Shown here: one piece after another, positions 53,778-60,753 of the stretch | Layout: the number at the start of each line of letters is the position of its first letter | How positions within the stretch are numbered: the stretch's first letter is position 1 | NCBI GenBank assembly: GCA_910586255.1 | Contig: CAJUHR010000002.1 | Coordinates: forward strand, 122,125-186,124 | Direction of reading: 5' to 3' | Source of the DNA: an uncultured Lachnospiraceae bacterium | GTDB lineage: Bacteria > Bacillota > Clostridia > Lachnospirales > Lachnospiraceae | DNA length: 64,000 nucleotides | Program-made: the position numbers and the translations under genes | Notes under the pieces: generated by a model | Seen by the model: only the letters and a program-made list of their open reading frames with translations | Database searches by the model: none | What the model was told of the DNA's origin: nothing

Positions 53778-54089
53778 ATGGGCAAGAAAAATTTATGGGT
53801 TGTTTTGTTCTTTTTGGTTATGATATGTTTTTCTTTTCCGGCATTTGCTTCCCAGGCTACTCCATCAGATACGGCCCCTTTGGAATCGGAAGCTTTTGAA
53901 GCGGACTGGGAGGATTTGGAGTTAATTAATGATTTAACAGGCGGTTCGGTTTCTCTTTCCCAGGAGGAAATATCCTCTATTCGGAACGCCCTGGAAACCT
54001 GTATGAGGCTTTTGATTTTTGTAGATGCATTTTTGGCGCTCCTCTTTGGCTGCCTCCTCGTTGTAATTCTGTGTTTGTTTTTGAAATGA
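53778..54089 (+). CDS. Phage membrane protein, candidate minor coat or assembly protein (103 aa)
   Basis: The first gene of the phage structural operon. It has a signal peptide (WVVLFFLVMICFSFPAFAS), an acidic middle of about 45 residues and a C-terminal membrane helix (LLIFVDAFLALLFGCLLVVI). Such a layout, acidic outside and one helix, is like filamentous-phage coat proteins but too large for pVII or pIX. ATG 53778 follows ATGGAGATT. I do not recognise a family; the role is inferred from position. Confidence 0.6.
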   Translation: MGKKNLWVVLFFLVMICFSFPAFASQATPSDTAPLESEAFEADWEDLELINDLTGGSVSLSQEEISSIRNALETCMRLLIFVDAFLALLFGCLLVVILCLFLK

Positions 54090-54103
54090 TTGGAGGAATG
54101 TAC

Positions 54104-54232
54104 ATGATGAATTTTAATGAGATATCTTCCATTGTTTCGCCGCTTGTAGGGATTGGTTTTTTGTTCGGATGCTTTCCGCTTCTTTTTGGTATTGGCATCC
54201 GTACAATTATCAATATATTAAAAAATATTTGA
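54104..54232 (+). CDS. Tiny hydrophobic phage protein, pVII/pIX-like (42 aa)
   Basis: A 42-aa ORF, nearly all hydrophobic (SSIVSPLVGIGFLFGCFPLLFGIG) with a basic end (IRTIINILKNI). Size and composition are those of the minor tip proteins pVII and pIX. It sits between the first membrane protein and the major coat gene. Start ATG 54104 or 54107 follows TTGGAGGAATG. Absence of any other ORF in this gap and the good ribosome site support it. Confidence 0.6.
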   Translation: MMNFNEISSIVSPLVGIGFLFGCFPLLFGIGIRTIINILKNI

Positions 54233-54247
54233 AAGGAGAAATGTTTT

Positions 54248-54538
54248 ATGATTAAGACCGATTTATTGGAGAAAGCAAAAACGTCTGCCCTTCTGGCGGC
54301 GCCTGTTGTAATGACGGCTGTTCCTGCCATTACAAGTTATGCGTCTGAGGATGCTTCTGGCGGTTCGGATGTTATGTCTACCGCGGTGACAGCGCTTACC
54401 ACATCGTTGACGGATATGGCAACCAGCATTGGCGGCGCGATTGGCTCCATCCTCCCCATTGTCATTCCGTTGGTAGGCGTTTCCCTTGTGGTAACCATCG
54501 GAATTGCCGTATTCAAGAAGATTGCCAGTAAGGCATGA
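54248..54538 (+). CDS. Major coat protein, pVIII-like
   Basis: A 96-aa precursor. A basic start and hydrophobic leader end in ITSYAS, giving a predicted mature coat of about 64 residues. That begins acidic (EDASGGSD), has a helical middle, one membrane segment (SILPIVIPLVGVSLVVTIGI) and a basic end (VFKKIASKA), the exact charge pattern of inovirus major coat proteins, where the basic end contacts DNA. Its ribosome site GAAAGGAG is strong and a terminator follows, favouring high expression. Confidence 0.85.
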   Translation: MIKTDLLEKAKTSALLAAPVVMTAVPAITSYASEDASGGSDVMSTAVTALTTSLTDMATSIGGAIGSILPIVIPLVGVSLVVTIGIAVFKKIASKA

Positions 54539-54559
54539 TTCCAGATGCTATTTTGTCTA

Positions 54560-54592
54560 CGCCCTGGCTTAAAAACCAGGGCGCTTTTTTTT
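54560..54592 (+). terminator. Terminator after the major coat gene
   Basis: CGCCCTGG and CCAGGGCG form an 8-bp stem with an 8-nt loop followed by eight T. A leaky terminator directly after gene VIII is known in Ff phages, where it boosts coat protein output relative to downstream genes. Confidence 0.9.
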
Positions 54593-54609
54593 AAGGGGGA
54601 AATCATTTT

Positions 54610-56169
54610 ATGTGTAAATATCAATATAAACGTTGTCTTTCCGTTTTCCTGGCGTGCTTTCTTTTTTTATCGGTTCCTTTTAAAGCCTATGCCACTTCCG
54701 TTGCGGTGCCTGTCTCTTATTCAGTCGGCAGCTACATTGTAAACCTGATTTTAAATGCCTGCGGAATTGATCTTTCCCTCAGCTCCGTTGCCTCTGTCCT
54801 TGGTCAGTGGTCCGGCTATGAGGACTATATGGAGCGTGGCTCAAAAGGGCAGTTAGGGGCATTTAGCCAATATCTGTACGATGGTTCCCAAAATGCGGTT
54901 ACTCTGGAAGCCCGGGAGGAATTTGATTCTTTAATCCATACGCTTAATGACGCGGTTAATTCCTCCTGGGGGTCGGTTGTTTCCGGAGTGAAACCGTTAA
55001 TTGCGGCAGTCAAGGAATGGCTGGCAACTTTGATCGGTTATGGAACAGAAACGGTGATTTACACGGTTCCGGCGTCCAGCTACAATCCTGCCTGGACGAT
55101 GGAGCTGTTCTGTACCACAAGAATTTATCCTTTAGTAAAGCCAACCTCCGGCAGCGATACAGATAAAATCATTAATGATCCGGATCGTATGTATTTTTTT
55201 ACATCCTATACGCCCTCTACATCCAAGTATGTTTTAATCCGCAACTGGTATAAACGGAAGAATTCTGAGGTTCTTGGCCTTTATGATGAATCAGAGCAGC
55301 GGGTCTGGTTTTACATGAAGGATGCAGCCAGTGCTTCCGGATACATACAGGTAAGTACGTTTAACCAATATGAGCAGGTAGATGAAAACGGCTTGTATGC
55401 CTATCATGTCTCTCAGCATTGTTCAGAGTATCTTACAAATGTCCCCTGTGCTAAGGAATATCTTGGCAATCTTCCATTCCGGGTATTTCTGAATGAAGCT
55501 GCTCTCCGGGATTATTGTCTTAGCGGGACGATTGATACGGAAAGTATTGCAAAGCTTGGTGAGATTGGGCTGGATGTTTTAGGTATCAATGTCAATGTCC
55601 AGAAAGCCGCTCTGGCTGTAATTCCGGATGTGATCACTCTTCCGGACACGGCGGAAGCCGCCCTTAAAAATGCCGGAGCAGTCTCTGACGCCATATCGGA
55701 TGAAGCCGCTCTTAAATCCGCGCTTGGCTCCGCGGGCCTGGTGATTGACTGGACGGATGAGGTAACGGATATTCCGGATAATCCCGGAATTACGGACACG
55801 GATATAAAGGAACTGATGGAAAAAGTGGCCGCCATTCCCGCGCAGATTACGGATTCGATTTTCGGACAGTTTGATAAAAAGGGGGATGAGGTCCTGGATG
55901 AAATGTCCATTCCGGATATCATTATGAGCAAGTTCCCTTTCTGTATCCCGTTTGACATCATTTACTTAATCCGGCTTTTGATGGCGGAAAGGGAAATTCC
56001 CCGTTTTGAGATTCCGATTGCATTTGATTATCTCAGTTTTCATTACAGGGAAGTGTTTATTCTGGATTTCGCTGATTATGACACGCTGGTGACCGTATTC
56101 CGGGTAATGCTGGATTTGCTGTTTTGTGTCTGTCTCATCACCGGAACCCGTGCTTTGATAAGGGGGTAA
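54610..56169 (+). CDS. Adsorption / minor coat protein, pIII-like
   Basis: A 519-aa secreted protein. Signal peptide ends at FKAYATS; the long outer part contains VVNLILNACGI-like and YTPSTSKYVLIRNW segments. The C-terminus (REIPRFEIPIAFDYLSFHYR, then LDFADYDTLVTVF and LLFCVCLITGTRALIRG) has the conserved 'IP..F..Y' plus terminal-helix layout of inovirus pIII-type proteins that anchor in the virion tip. It would bind the host receptor. A paralogue lies at 57202. It is unusually long for pIII. Confidence 0.78.
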   Translation: MCKYQYKRCLSVFLACFLFLSVPFKAYATSVAVPVSYSVGSYIVNLILNACGIDLSLSSVASVLGQWSGYEDYMERGSKGQLGAFSQYLYDGSQNAVTLEAREEFDSLIHTLNDAVNSSWGSVVSGVKPLIAAVKEWLATLIGYGTETVIYTVPASSYNPAWTMELFCTTRIYPLVKPTSGSDTDKIINDPDRMYFFTSYTPSTSKYVLIRNWYKRKNSEVLGLYDESEQRVWFYMKDAASASGYIQVSTFNQYEQVDENGLYAYHVSQHCSEYLTNVPCAKEYLGNLPFRVFLNEAALRDYCLSGTIDTESIAKLGEIGLDVLGINVNVQKAALAVIPDVITLPDTAEAALKNAGAVSDAISDEAALKSALGSAGLVIDWTDEVTDIPDNPGITDTDIKELMEKVAAIPAQITDSIFGQFDKKGDEVLDEMSIPDIIMSKFPFCIPFDIIYLIRLLMAEREIPRFEIPIAFDYLSFHYREVFILDFADYDTLVTVFRVMLDLLFCVCLITGTRALIRG

Positions 56170-56172
56170 GTT

Positions 56173-56406
56173 ATGGATGTTTTGATGAAAAGTGTTTCTT
56201 CTGTCATTGCGGCTGTTTTGGAATTCCTGCCGGATTCCCCTTTCCGGTCATGGCTGGATGGTCTTTCCGATATCCCCTATCTGGGTTATCTGAATTATTT
56301 CATCCCGATTTCAGATTTTGTCGCTCTTCTTTCTGTCTGGGGAGTTGCGGTTGGCGCTTTTTATGCGGTCAGTGCCATCTTACGGATGGTTAAGGCGATT
56401 AATTAA
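56173..56406 (+). CDS. Minor coat protein, pVI-like
   Basis: A 77-aa membrane protein with an amphipathic N-terminus (SSVIAAVLEFLPDSPFRSWL), a short loop and a hydrophobic C-terminal helix (ALLSVWGVAVGAFYAVSAIL). It follows the pIII gene by 3 bp and precedes the Zot gene, the position of gene VI in filamentous phages. Resembles the DUF2523/pVI class by size and topology only. Confidence 0.7.
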   Translation: MDVLMKSVSSVIAAVLEFLPDSPFRSWLDGLSDIPYLGYLNYFIPISDFVALLSVWGVAVGAFYAVSAILRMVKAIN

Positions 56407-56418
56407 GGGGGAACATTT

Positions 56419-57195
56419 ATGATTACTTTATACAGTGGCACTCCCGGATCCGGGAAGTCCTTGGACTGTGCCAGGACCATTTATAACTGGTGCCGGCGTG
56501 GTGCCCCGATTATCTGCAATTTTCCCATTAATGTAGATAATATCCGGATGCGTAAGGAAAAAGAAATTTATTTTGTTCCAAACAGTGAATTGAATCCTGA
56601 TGACTTAGTGGCATTTTCCAGAGAGTATTTTTCCGGCCGCCCTTTAAGGGAAGATGCCATCCTTTTGATGCTGGATGAATCCCAGTTGCTTTTTAATGCC
56701 CGGGACTGGCGTTCAAAGGGGCGTGACCGTTGGAATTGGTTCTTTACTATGCACCGTCATTTTGGGTTTTATATTATCCTGTGCTGTCAGTATGACGCTA
56801 TGCTGGATTGCCAGGTGCGCTGCCTGATTGAGTATGAGATCATCCACCGGAAAGTAAAGAATATCGGCTGGCGCGGTTATCTCCTCTCCTTTCTGATGCT
56901 GGCTCCTTTCAATCTTTTTGTGAAGGTACGGGTATGGTATCCGATGAAAGAGAAGGTAAATGCAGAATTTTTTAAAAGCAGGAAACGGTATTTTAAGATT
57001 TATGATACTTTTGAGCTTTTGGACGCTCCATCCCAGGAAAGGCCAAAAGACGTGCCTGACCGGTCAGGGGTGTTAAAGCCATACCGGTTAGGAAAGAAAT
57101 ACAGAGAACTTCCATTCGGAGATGATGAAAAAGAAGAAAATCCAAATGGATGTGATCTTCCATTGCCGGATGATGAAATCCAGGAAAAGGAGTGA
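56419..57195 (+). CDS. zot: Phage assembly ATPase, Zot/pI family
   Basis: A 258-aa morphogenesis ATPase, the hallmark protein of inoviruses. Walker A YSGTPGSGKSLD is at residues 4-15 and Walker B AILLMLDESQLLF near residue 88. The pattern RDW and FFTMHRHFGFYIILCCQ is typical of Zot-domain proteins. One membrane helix (GYLLSFLMLAPFNLFV) near residue 160 anchors it; the C-terminal part outside is short and acidic. It drives extrusion of the virion through the membrane. Confidence 0.93.
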   Translation: MITLYSGTPGSGKSLDCARTIYNWCRRGAPIICNFPINVDNIRMRKEKEIYFVPNSELNPDDLVAFSREYFSGRPLREDAILLMLDESQLLFNARDWRSKGRDRWNWFFTMHRHFGFYIILCCQYDAMLDCQVRCLIEYEIIHRKVKNIGWRGYLLSFLMLAPFNLFVKVRVWYPMKEKVNAEFFKSRKRYFKIYDTFELLDAPSQERPKDVPDRSGVLKPYRLGKKYRELPFGDDEKEENPNGCDLPLPDDEIQEKE

Positions 57196-57201
57196 ATGAT
57201 A

Positions 57202-58680
57202 ATGAAGATGATAAAAAAGGTTCTTATATGCATGCTGGTTCCGGTTCTTCTCCTCTCCTGCCCTTTTGTGGCCTTTGCTGATGACATGGGGCCGGATGAC
57301 TATATTTTTGCTATGGTATTGCGTGGCTGTGGGGTATCTATTGAGTATTGGGTGGATGCATTTCGGTCTGCATATGAAGGGTATTTGGAATCTGTCGGAA
57401 ATCAGGCATTATTAAACCAGTTACATAGATATCAGGACTTATCTTGGGGGGAAACAGCTACGGGCATAGACAATCTTTTTTACAGCGTCAAGGAGTGGCT
57501 TTCTCTTTCTGATTCATATGGGACAGATAGTATTTTTTATAATCTCCCTTCAAAACCATCTCCCCAGCCTGCAAAGGTATTTTCACCGGATATTAACAGC
57601 TTGCTCACAACGCCTTTTTCAGATCCCAACCCTATTCCTGATACAGGGTACCATTATTTGTTTTCAGATGTGTACAGCGGCTACCGTTCACTAAATAAAC
57701 GTCTTTATTATAGCCAGAGGAATGTATACGCCCCTGATGGGAAAGAGATATTTGGAGTCAATACAGGGTATGCGCGGTATAAGGACGACATGCGCATCCA
57801 ATTCATTGTTCGGGATACATCCAGCAGCAAAGGGTATTCTTTTATTGATTTAAAAGGTATGTCTGTTCAACGTTATACTGATGATGATGTTATGTATTAC
57901 AAAGGCACGGGCAGTGTTGCTGTCAATTACATTGGAACTAATATCCGGTCTGTTATGAACCTGCCATTTAAAGTTTTTATCAGTACGGACTGTGCTGAAA
58001 AATATTTTAAAACGGGGGATATGAATTATATTTTTTCTAAGGATGTATGCCCGCTTGAACTTGGGATTAGGCAGGAAGGCAAAGTCCCTTATGTTATTCA
58101 AAGGAGTCAAGTAAAAAGTGTAGGCACTTCTATGGTCTTGCCACCAGATTTGTCTGAAGCGCTGTCTTGTGTGAATAATCTTCCTTACTGTTCGGATTTT
58201 TCTGAACTTACATCTATTCTTTCCGCTGGCGGCCTGGAAGTAGACTACCATATTCCTTACAGGGTGGAGCACTACATTCAAACCGGCATCCGTCCGGGCG
58301 GGGAAAAAGTATGGGAAAAAAAAGATACAGACGAACGGGAAGGTTATTATCTGGATCCGGCTTCCTATGAAGAAAAGGTTTATGACCTTTATAGCTTTTC
58401 GCCGGATTTAACCGAAAACGGGGATAGTACAATTCCGGCAGACGGCAATCTGGTAGTAAAGCTCTATTATGAGCAAAAACCCCCTTCCGTCATTGCTGCT
58501 GATTCCGTGGGGGATGTGGCCTCCGCGGCAGGCAAAGGAATTATTTCCGCGTTTTTAAAGTCATTCCATTGGATTTTCCTGGTGATTTTTACCATCTACC
58601 TTATAAAATTGATTAAGAGTATTTTAAAACTAATTTTCTGCAGTGACCGTTCTTCGGCTGATGATCCTCCCAGACATTAG
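57202..58680 (+). CDS. Second pIII-like secreted phage protein (paralogue)
   Basis: A 492-aa protein with signal peptide (VLICMLVPVLLLSCPFVAFA) and one C-terminal membrane helix (HWIFLVIFTIYLIKLI). It shares plan and short segments with the 54610 protein: the ACGI/RGCGVS N-terminal motif, a spaced 'YFFTSYTP' versus 'YHYLFSDVYSG', and NLPFRVFLNE versus NLPFKVFIST. It lacks the pIII-like end. Start ATG 57202 is best spaced from AAAGGAG. Its role could be a second receptor-binding protein. Confidence 0.68.
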   Translation: MKMIKKVLICMLVPVLLLSCPFVAFADDMGPDDYIFAMVLRGCGVSIEYWVDAFRSAYEGYLESVGNQALLNQLHRYQDLSWGETATGIDNLFYSVKEWLSLSDSYGTDSIFYNLPSKPSPQPAKVFSPDINSLLTTPFSDPNPIPDTGYHYLFSDVYSGYRSLNKRLYYSQRNVYAPDGKEIFGVNTGYARYKDDMRIQFIVRDTSSSKGYSFIDLKGMSVQRYTDDDVMYYKGTGSVAVNYIGTNIRSVMNLPFKVFISTDCAEKYFKTGDMNYIFSKDVCPLELGIRQEGKVPYVIQRSQVKSVGTSMVLPPDLSEALSCVNNLPYCSDFSELTSILSAGGLEVDYHIPYRVEHYIQTGIRPGGEKVWEKKDTDEREGYYLDPASYEEKVYDLYSFSPDLTENGDSTIPADGNLVVKLYYEQKPPSVIAADSVGDVASAAGKGIISAFLKSFHWIFLVIFTIYLIKLIKSILKLIFCSDRSSADDPPRH

Positions 58681-58699
58681 TAAGGGATTAAAAAAAATG

Positions 58700-58758
58700 T
58701 CATCCCCACACAGAGCGCCAGACAGGCTTTGGCCTGGCGGCTCTCTGTGTGGGGATGA
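58700..58758. other. Long hairpin after the structural operon (terminator or packaging signal)
   Basis: TCATCCCCACACAGAG pairs with CTCTGTGTGGGGATGA, followed by a GCC-rich inner stem (CGCCAG and CTGGCG) with a 3-nt bulge. On the - strand an eight-T run follows; on the + strand there is none. In Ff phages the packaging signal is such a hairpin. Its real role is open. Confidence 0.7.
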
Positions 58759-58858
58759 GAAATTTATGATACAACTCTTCGCGCTGCCGGTTGATTTTTT
58801 AGATTATTTGCTCCGGAAAATGCATTATTGTTTTTGATTACTTAAACAATTCAGATGA

Positions 58859-58877
58859 CTCTTTCGCGAATAGTTGG
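58859..58877 (-). repeat. Third copy of the Xer-like half-site
   Basis: CTTTCGCGAATAGTTG (58861-58876) is the same 16-bp half-site found at sites A and B, in the B orientation. The other arm is not conserved here, so it is a half-site only. Confidence 0.55.
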
Positions 58878-58933
58878 ATAGATGCTTTTATCTGAGAGTC
58901 TCTTCTGCCTTTATCATATCACGGAGGGTTTTT

Positions 58934-59011
58934 ATGGACAAGCGCTGCCCGGCGTGTGACAAAGAAGATCACCGTGGTTCATGCGGACAAGTCTGCACAG
59001 GGAGAAAGTAA
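58934..59011 (+). CDS. 25-aa cysteine-rich microprotein, zinc-ribbon-like
   Basis: A 25-residue ORF, MDKRCPACDKEDHRGSCGQV followed by CTGRK, with Cys at positions 5, 8, 17 and 21 (C-x2-C-x8-C-x3-C), the spacing of a small zinc site. The start has a strong ribosome site (CACGGAGGGTTTTT). Too short to trust by size alone; the cysteine pattern and ribosome site support it. It overlaps the next ORF in another frame. Unknown function; could be a regulator. Confidence 0.45.
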   Translation: MDKRCPACDKEDHRGSCGQVCTGRK

Positions 59012-59240
59012 GATTGTAGATGATTATAACATAGATTCCATCTGGATGTGTATGTTTGGTTCTATGATTGTGACTTATATCCCAAAGTATGTAAAGTACT
59101 TTAAAAGCTATGACCCGCCCCAACTCCCAGGCCTTACCGGGGACACATTTCCCGATTTCCCCCGCAGGAAGCCATTTCTCTCTTTTCACTCTTCCTTCCA
59201 GGAAGCCCGGCGTGTCCTTCGTTTTTGGAAGAAACGTTAA
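58956..59240 (+). CDS. Phage protein of unknown function (94 aa)
   Basis: A 94-aa ORF ending just before a terminator. It has a hydrophobic middle (IWMCMFGSMIVTYIPKYV) and a Pro-rich then basic tail (EARRVLRFWKKR). GTG 58956 lacks a clear ribosome site and may depend on translation of the overlapping microprotein at 58934; a later in-frame ATG near 59045 is possible. Not recognised. The operon position is between the structural genes and the terminator at 59243. Confidence 0.45.
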   Translation: MTKKITVVHADKSAQGESKIVDDYNIDSIWMCMFGSMIVTYIPKYVKYFKSYDPPQLPGLTGDTFPDFPRRKPFLSFHSSFQEARRVLRFWKKR

Positions 59241-59242
59241 AA

Positions 59243-59280
59243 AGCAGGCCCGCAACGCTGTGCGGGCCTGCTAATGTTTT
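59243..59280. terminator. Strong terminator ending the phage + strand operon
   Basis: AGCAGGCCCGCA and TGCGGGCCTGCT form a perfect 12-bp stem with a 6-nt loop followed by AATGTTTTT. It separates the structural operon from the convergent regulator genes. Confidence 0.9.
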
Positions 59281-59387
59281 TAGATAATTCATCAAGCTGC
59301 AGCAACTATTGTATGACACTTTTTGTTTCAAAGGCTCTGATCAGCCGGTCTGCAGCAGCTATTGTCGGAATTGTTTCCCTGAATTAA

Positions 59388-59621
59388 TCACTTTGCTATT
59401 GGGAGGATGTTTTTACCTTTTAGGACTTCGATGATAGTTTCCATTTCGTCATTCAGTTTTTCAATATCCTTCCTCATTGCTCTATGCTCTGTTTTGTTTT
59501 CTAATCTTAGTGATTCGATTTTTAAGTCTGTACCATCTATTTTTAGACTTAACTCCTCTAGTTTGTTGTTAATTGGTTTTAGTAGGTCCCTCATGGCATC
59601 CAGCATTTCATTATCAGTCAT
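59388..59621 (-). CDS. Small coiled-coil phage protein
   Basis: A 77-aa acidic and basic heptad-rich protein (KPINNKLEELSLKIDGTDLK, EHRAMRKDIEKLNDEME), very likely a coiled coil. Similar small proteins are seen on mobile elements of Clostridia, function unknown. ATG 59621 follows GGAGAGTGAAC; GTG 59630 is an alternative. It is downstream of the RHH regulator on the same strand and may share its promoter and operators. Confidence 0.62.
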   Translation of the reverse strand: MTDNEMLDAMRDLLKPINNKLEELSLKIDGTDLKIESLRLENKTEHRAMRKDIEKLNDEMETIIEVLKGKNILPIAK

Positions 59622-59698
59622 ACTGTTCACTCTCCTCTCCTGTCTCTATGAATACTATATCATAGGTTTCTGCTGGTGGTCAAGCAGCAACTAAGCTA

Positions 59699-59899
59699 TT
59701 AGTCATTTTGCCCCCCCCCACCGTTTTCCTCCATGTCACGGTCGATCAATGTATTCACGTAGTTGTTTAAAGATTTGTATCCTTTGGATTTCCAATGGGC
59801 TTCAATGATAGCTTTCCGGCCTTTGGGTACTCGGAATTTGATTTCTGTGTAATTATCTTTATTATATTGAGTATTATATTTTACTTTTTCAAATGACAT
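59699..59899 (-). CDS. Ribbon-helix-helix (Arc/CopG-like) DNA-binding regulator
   Basis: A 66-aa protein. The strand YTEIKFRVPKG is followed by two helices (GRKAIIEAHWKSKGY and SLNNYVNTLIDRDMEE), the RHH fold used by Arc and CopG repressors. ATG 59899 follows AGAAAGGAGAAAC; the longer frame from 59947 runs into operator DNA and was rejected. Three identical palindromes upstream (59915-59992) suit autoregulation. It is the likely switch or copy-number regulator of the phage. Confidence 0.78.
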   Translation of the reverse strand: MSFEKVKYNTQYNKDNYTEIKFRVPKGRKAIIEAHWKSKGYKSLNNYVNTLIDRDMEENGGGGQND

Positions 59900-59914
59900 G
59901 TTTCTCCTTTCTAA

Positions 59915-59992
59915 ACATGGTCTCATGTGTATGTTGCACAAAGACATGGTCTCATGTTTGTCGGTTTTGCCAATTGAAACATGGTCTCATGT
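59915..59992. promoter_or_regulatory. Three identical palindromic operators upstream of the RHH gene
   Basis: ACATGGTCTCATGT occurs at 59915-59928, 59944-59957 and 59979-59992 (29 and 35 bp apart, roughly three helical turns). Each is ACATG-GTCT-CATGT, a 5-bp inverted repeat. A TATATT -10-like box on the - strand sits at about 60000-60006 next to the last copy. Confidence 0.85.
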
Positions 59993-60010
59993 TTTTGTAT
60001 AATATAACCT

Positions 60011-60030
60011 TAAGGTAGAGTTTACCTTAG
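60011..60030. repeat. Small inverted repeat
   Basis: TAAGGTA and TTACCTTA arms lie around GAGT, between the operators and the long inverted repeat at 60040. Possible further operator or hairpin. Confidence 0.4.
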
Positions 60031-60039
60031 ATAAAATCC

Positions 60040-60129
60040 CCATACTCTCAGGGCATAGTAATGAGAACCAGCATTGTAGATGTCAGAATCCAGAATCCTA
60101 GTAGCAGTGAGAATGACCTGAGAGTATGG
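60040..60129. repeat. 13-bp inverted repeat with 64-nt structured loop
   Basis: CCATACTCTCAGG (60040-60052) and CCTGAGAGTATGG (60117-60129) are perfect complements. The loop contains the direct repeat CAGAATCCAGAATCC. In single-stranded phage DNA this would fold into a large stem-loop, a candidate packaging signal or complementary-strand origin. Confidence 0.7.
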
Positions 60130-60217
60130 AACCTGTCTTTTGCCCTTCCTGGGCACAAAAATCCAATCATATTGTATCATAGATTGAATTTTTTTGAAAG
60201 AGAAAATCTGTTGTCGC

Positions 60218-60285
60218 GGTTGCTGTCGGTACATTGGAGACCGTCATTGTCAAAGAGGTTGTTGTCGGTGCATTGGGAACCGTCA
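60218..60285 (+). repeat. Two 29-bp direct repeats upstream of the SSB-like gene
   Basis: Units at 60218-60246 and 60257-60285 share 25 of 29 bases and have a 39-bp period. They sit in the leader of the SSB-like gene and could be protein-binding sites. In the frame of a 94-codon ORF they would encode repeated LLSVHW, but that ORF has no ribosome site. Confidence 0.65.
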
Positions 60286-60310
60286 AATATAAAAAGAAGA
60301 AGGTGGTTGA

Positions 60311-60565
60311 ATGAAAGCAACTGTATTAGGCGTACAGCCGGTTGATTATGTCAGCAAGCGTTCTGGCCAACCGGTTAAAGGTATCACATTTCATGTCATG
60401 CATAAGGACCAGCAGGTACGTGGGGATGCCGTATCCAATGTATTTGTCTCAGACAATCTTGGTATCCCCGGAATCATAGACATAACCCCCGGCACCTGTA
60501 TCGATGTGGAATACAACAACCGGGGCTATGTCTGCGGCCTGACCGTTATTCCCCCCTCAAAGTAG
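60311..60565 (+). CDS. Small phage DNA-binding protein, SSB/pV-like
   Basis: An 84-aa protein of mostly beta-strand pattern (MKATVLGVQPVDYVSKRSGQ, TCIDVEYNNRGYVCGLTVIP), similar in size and strand order to OB-fold single-strand-binding proteins such as pV of filamentous phages. It is immediately upstream of the replication origin and rep, the expected position. ATG 60311 follows AAGAAGGTGG. No single-strand-binding signature is provable; assignment is by size, layout and context. Confidence 0.62.
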   Translation: MKATVLGVQPVDYVSKRSGQPVKGITFHVMHKDQQVRGDAVSNVFVSDNLGIPGIIDITPGTCIDVEYNNRGYVCGLTVIPPSK

Positions 60566-60577
60566 CACTAGCCGGCC

Positions 60578-60642
60578 GTCAAGGGCCTGAGGGTGGAGAT
60601 TTTCCTGACGCATTACCAGGAAAATACGACCCGTCCCTTGAC
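60578..60642. repeat. Nested hairpins 1-2 of the phage origin region
   Basis: Outer arms GTCAAGGG and CCCTTGAC (60578-60585, 60635-60642) enclose a 9-bp perfect stem ATTTTCCTG and CAGGAAAAT (60599-60607, 60617-60625) with a 9-nt loop. Confidence 0.75.
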
Positions 60643-60670
60643 AGCCTGAATGTTAGGATACTGGCCTGCT

Positions 60671-60704
60671 GGTGGTTGATAGGCGCACTTTCCTATCAAC
60701 CGCC
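60671..60704. repeat. Hairpin 3 of the phage origin region
   Basis: GGTTGATAGG and CCTATCAACC (60674-60683, 60692-60701) form a 10-bp perfect stem with 8-nt loop, extended to 13 bp with one G-T pair. Confidence 0.8.
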
Positions 60705-60753
60705 TTGTCTGCCCGTAAGACTTCCGGCATGGATTTTTGTGCCCGGAGGCCGG

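Noticed and set aside
58643..58837. 64-aa + strand ORF
   Set aside because: It overlaps the pIII-like gene end and runs through the 58700 hairpin, with no ribosome site.
60022..60234. 70-aa - strand ORF in the phage intergenic region
   Set aside because: Spans the 13-bp inverted repeat, no ribosome site or homology pattern.
60061..60345. 94-aa + strand ORF with repeated LLSVHW
   Set aside because: No ribosome site, and it overlaps the long inverted repeat and the SSB-like start; better read as structured leader DNA. Kept as a repeat, not a gene.
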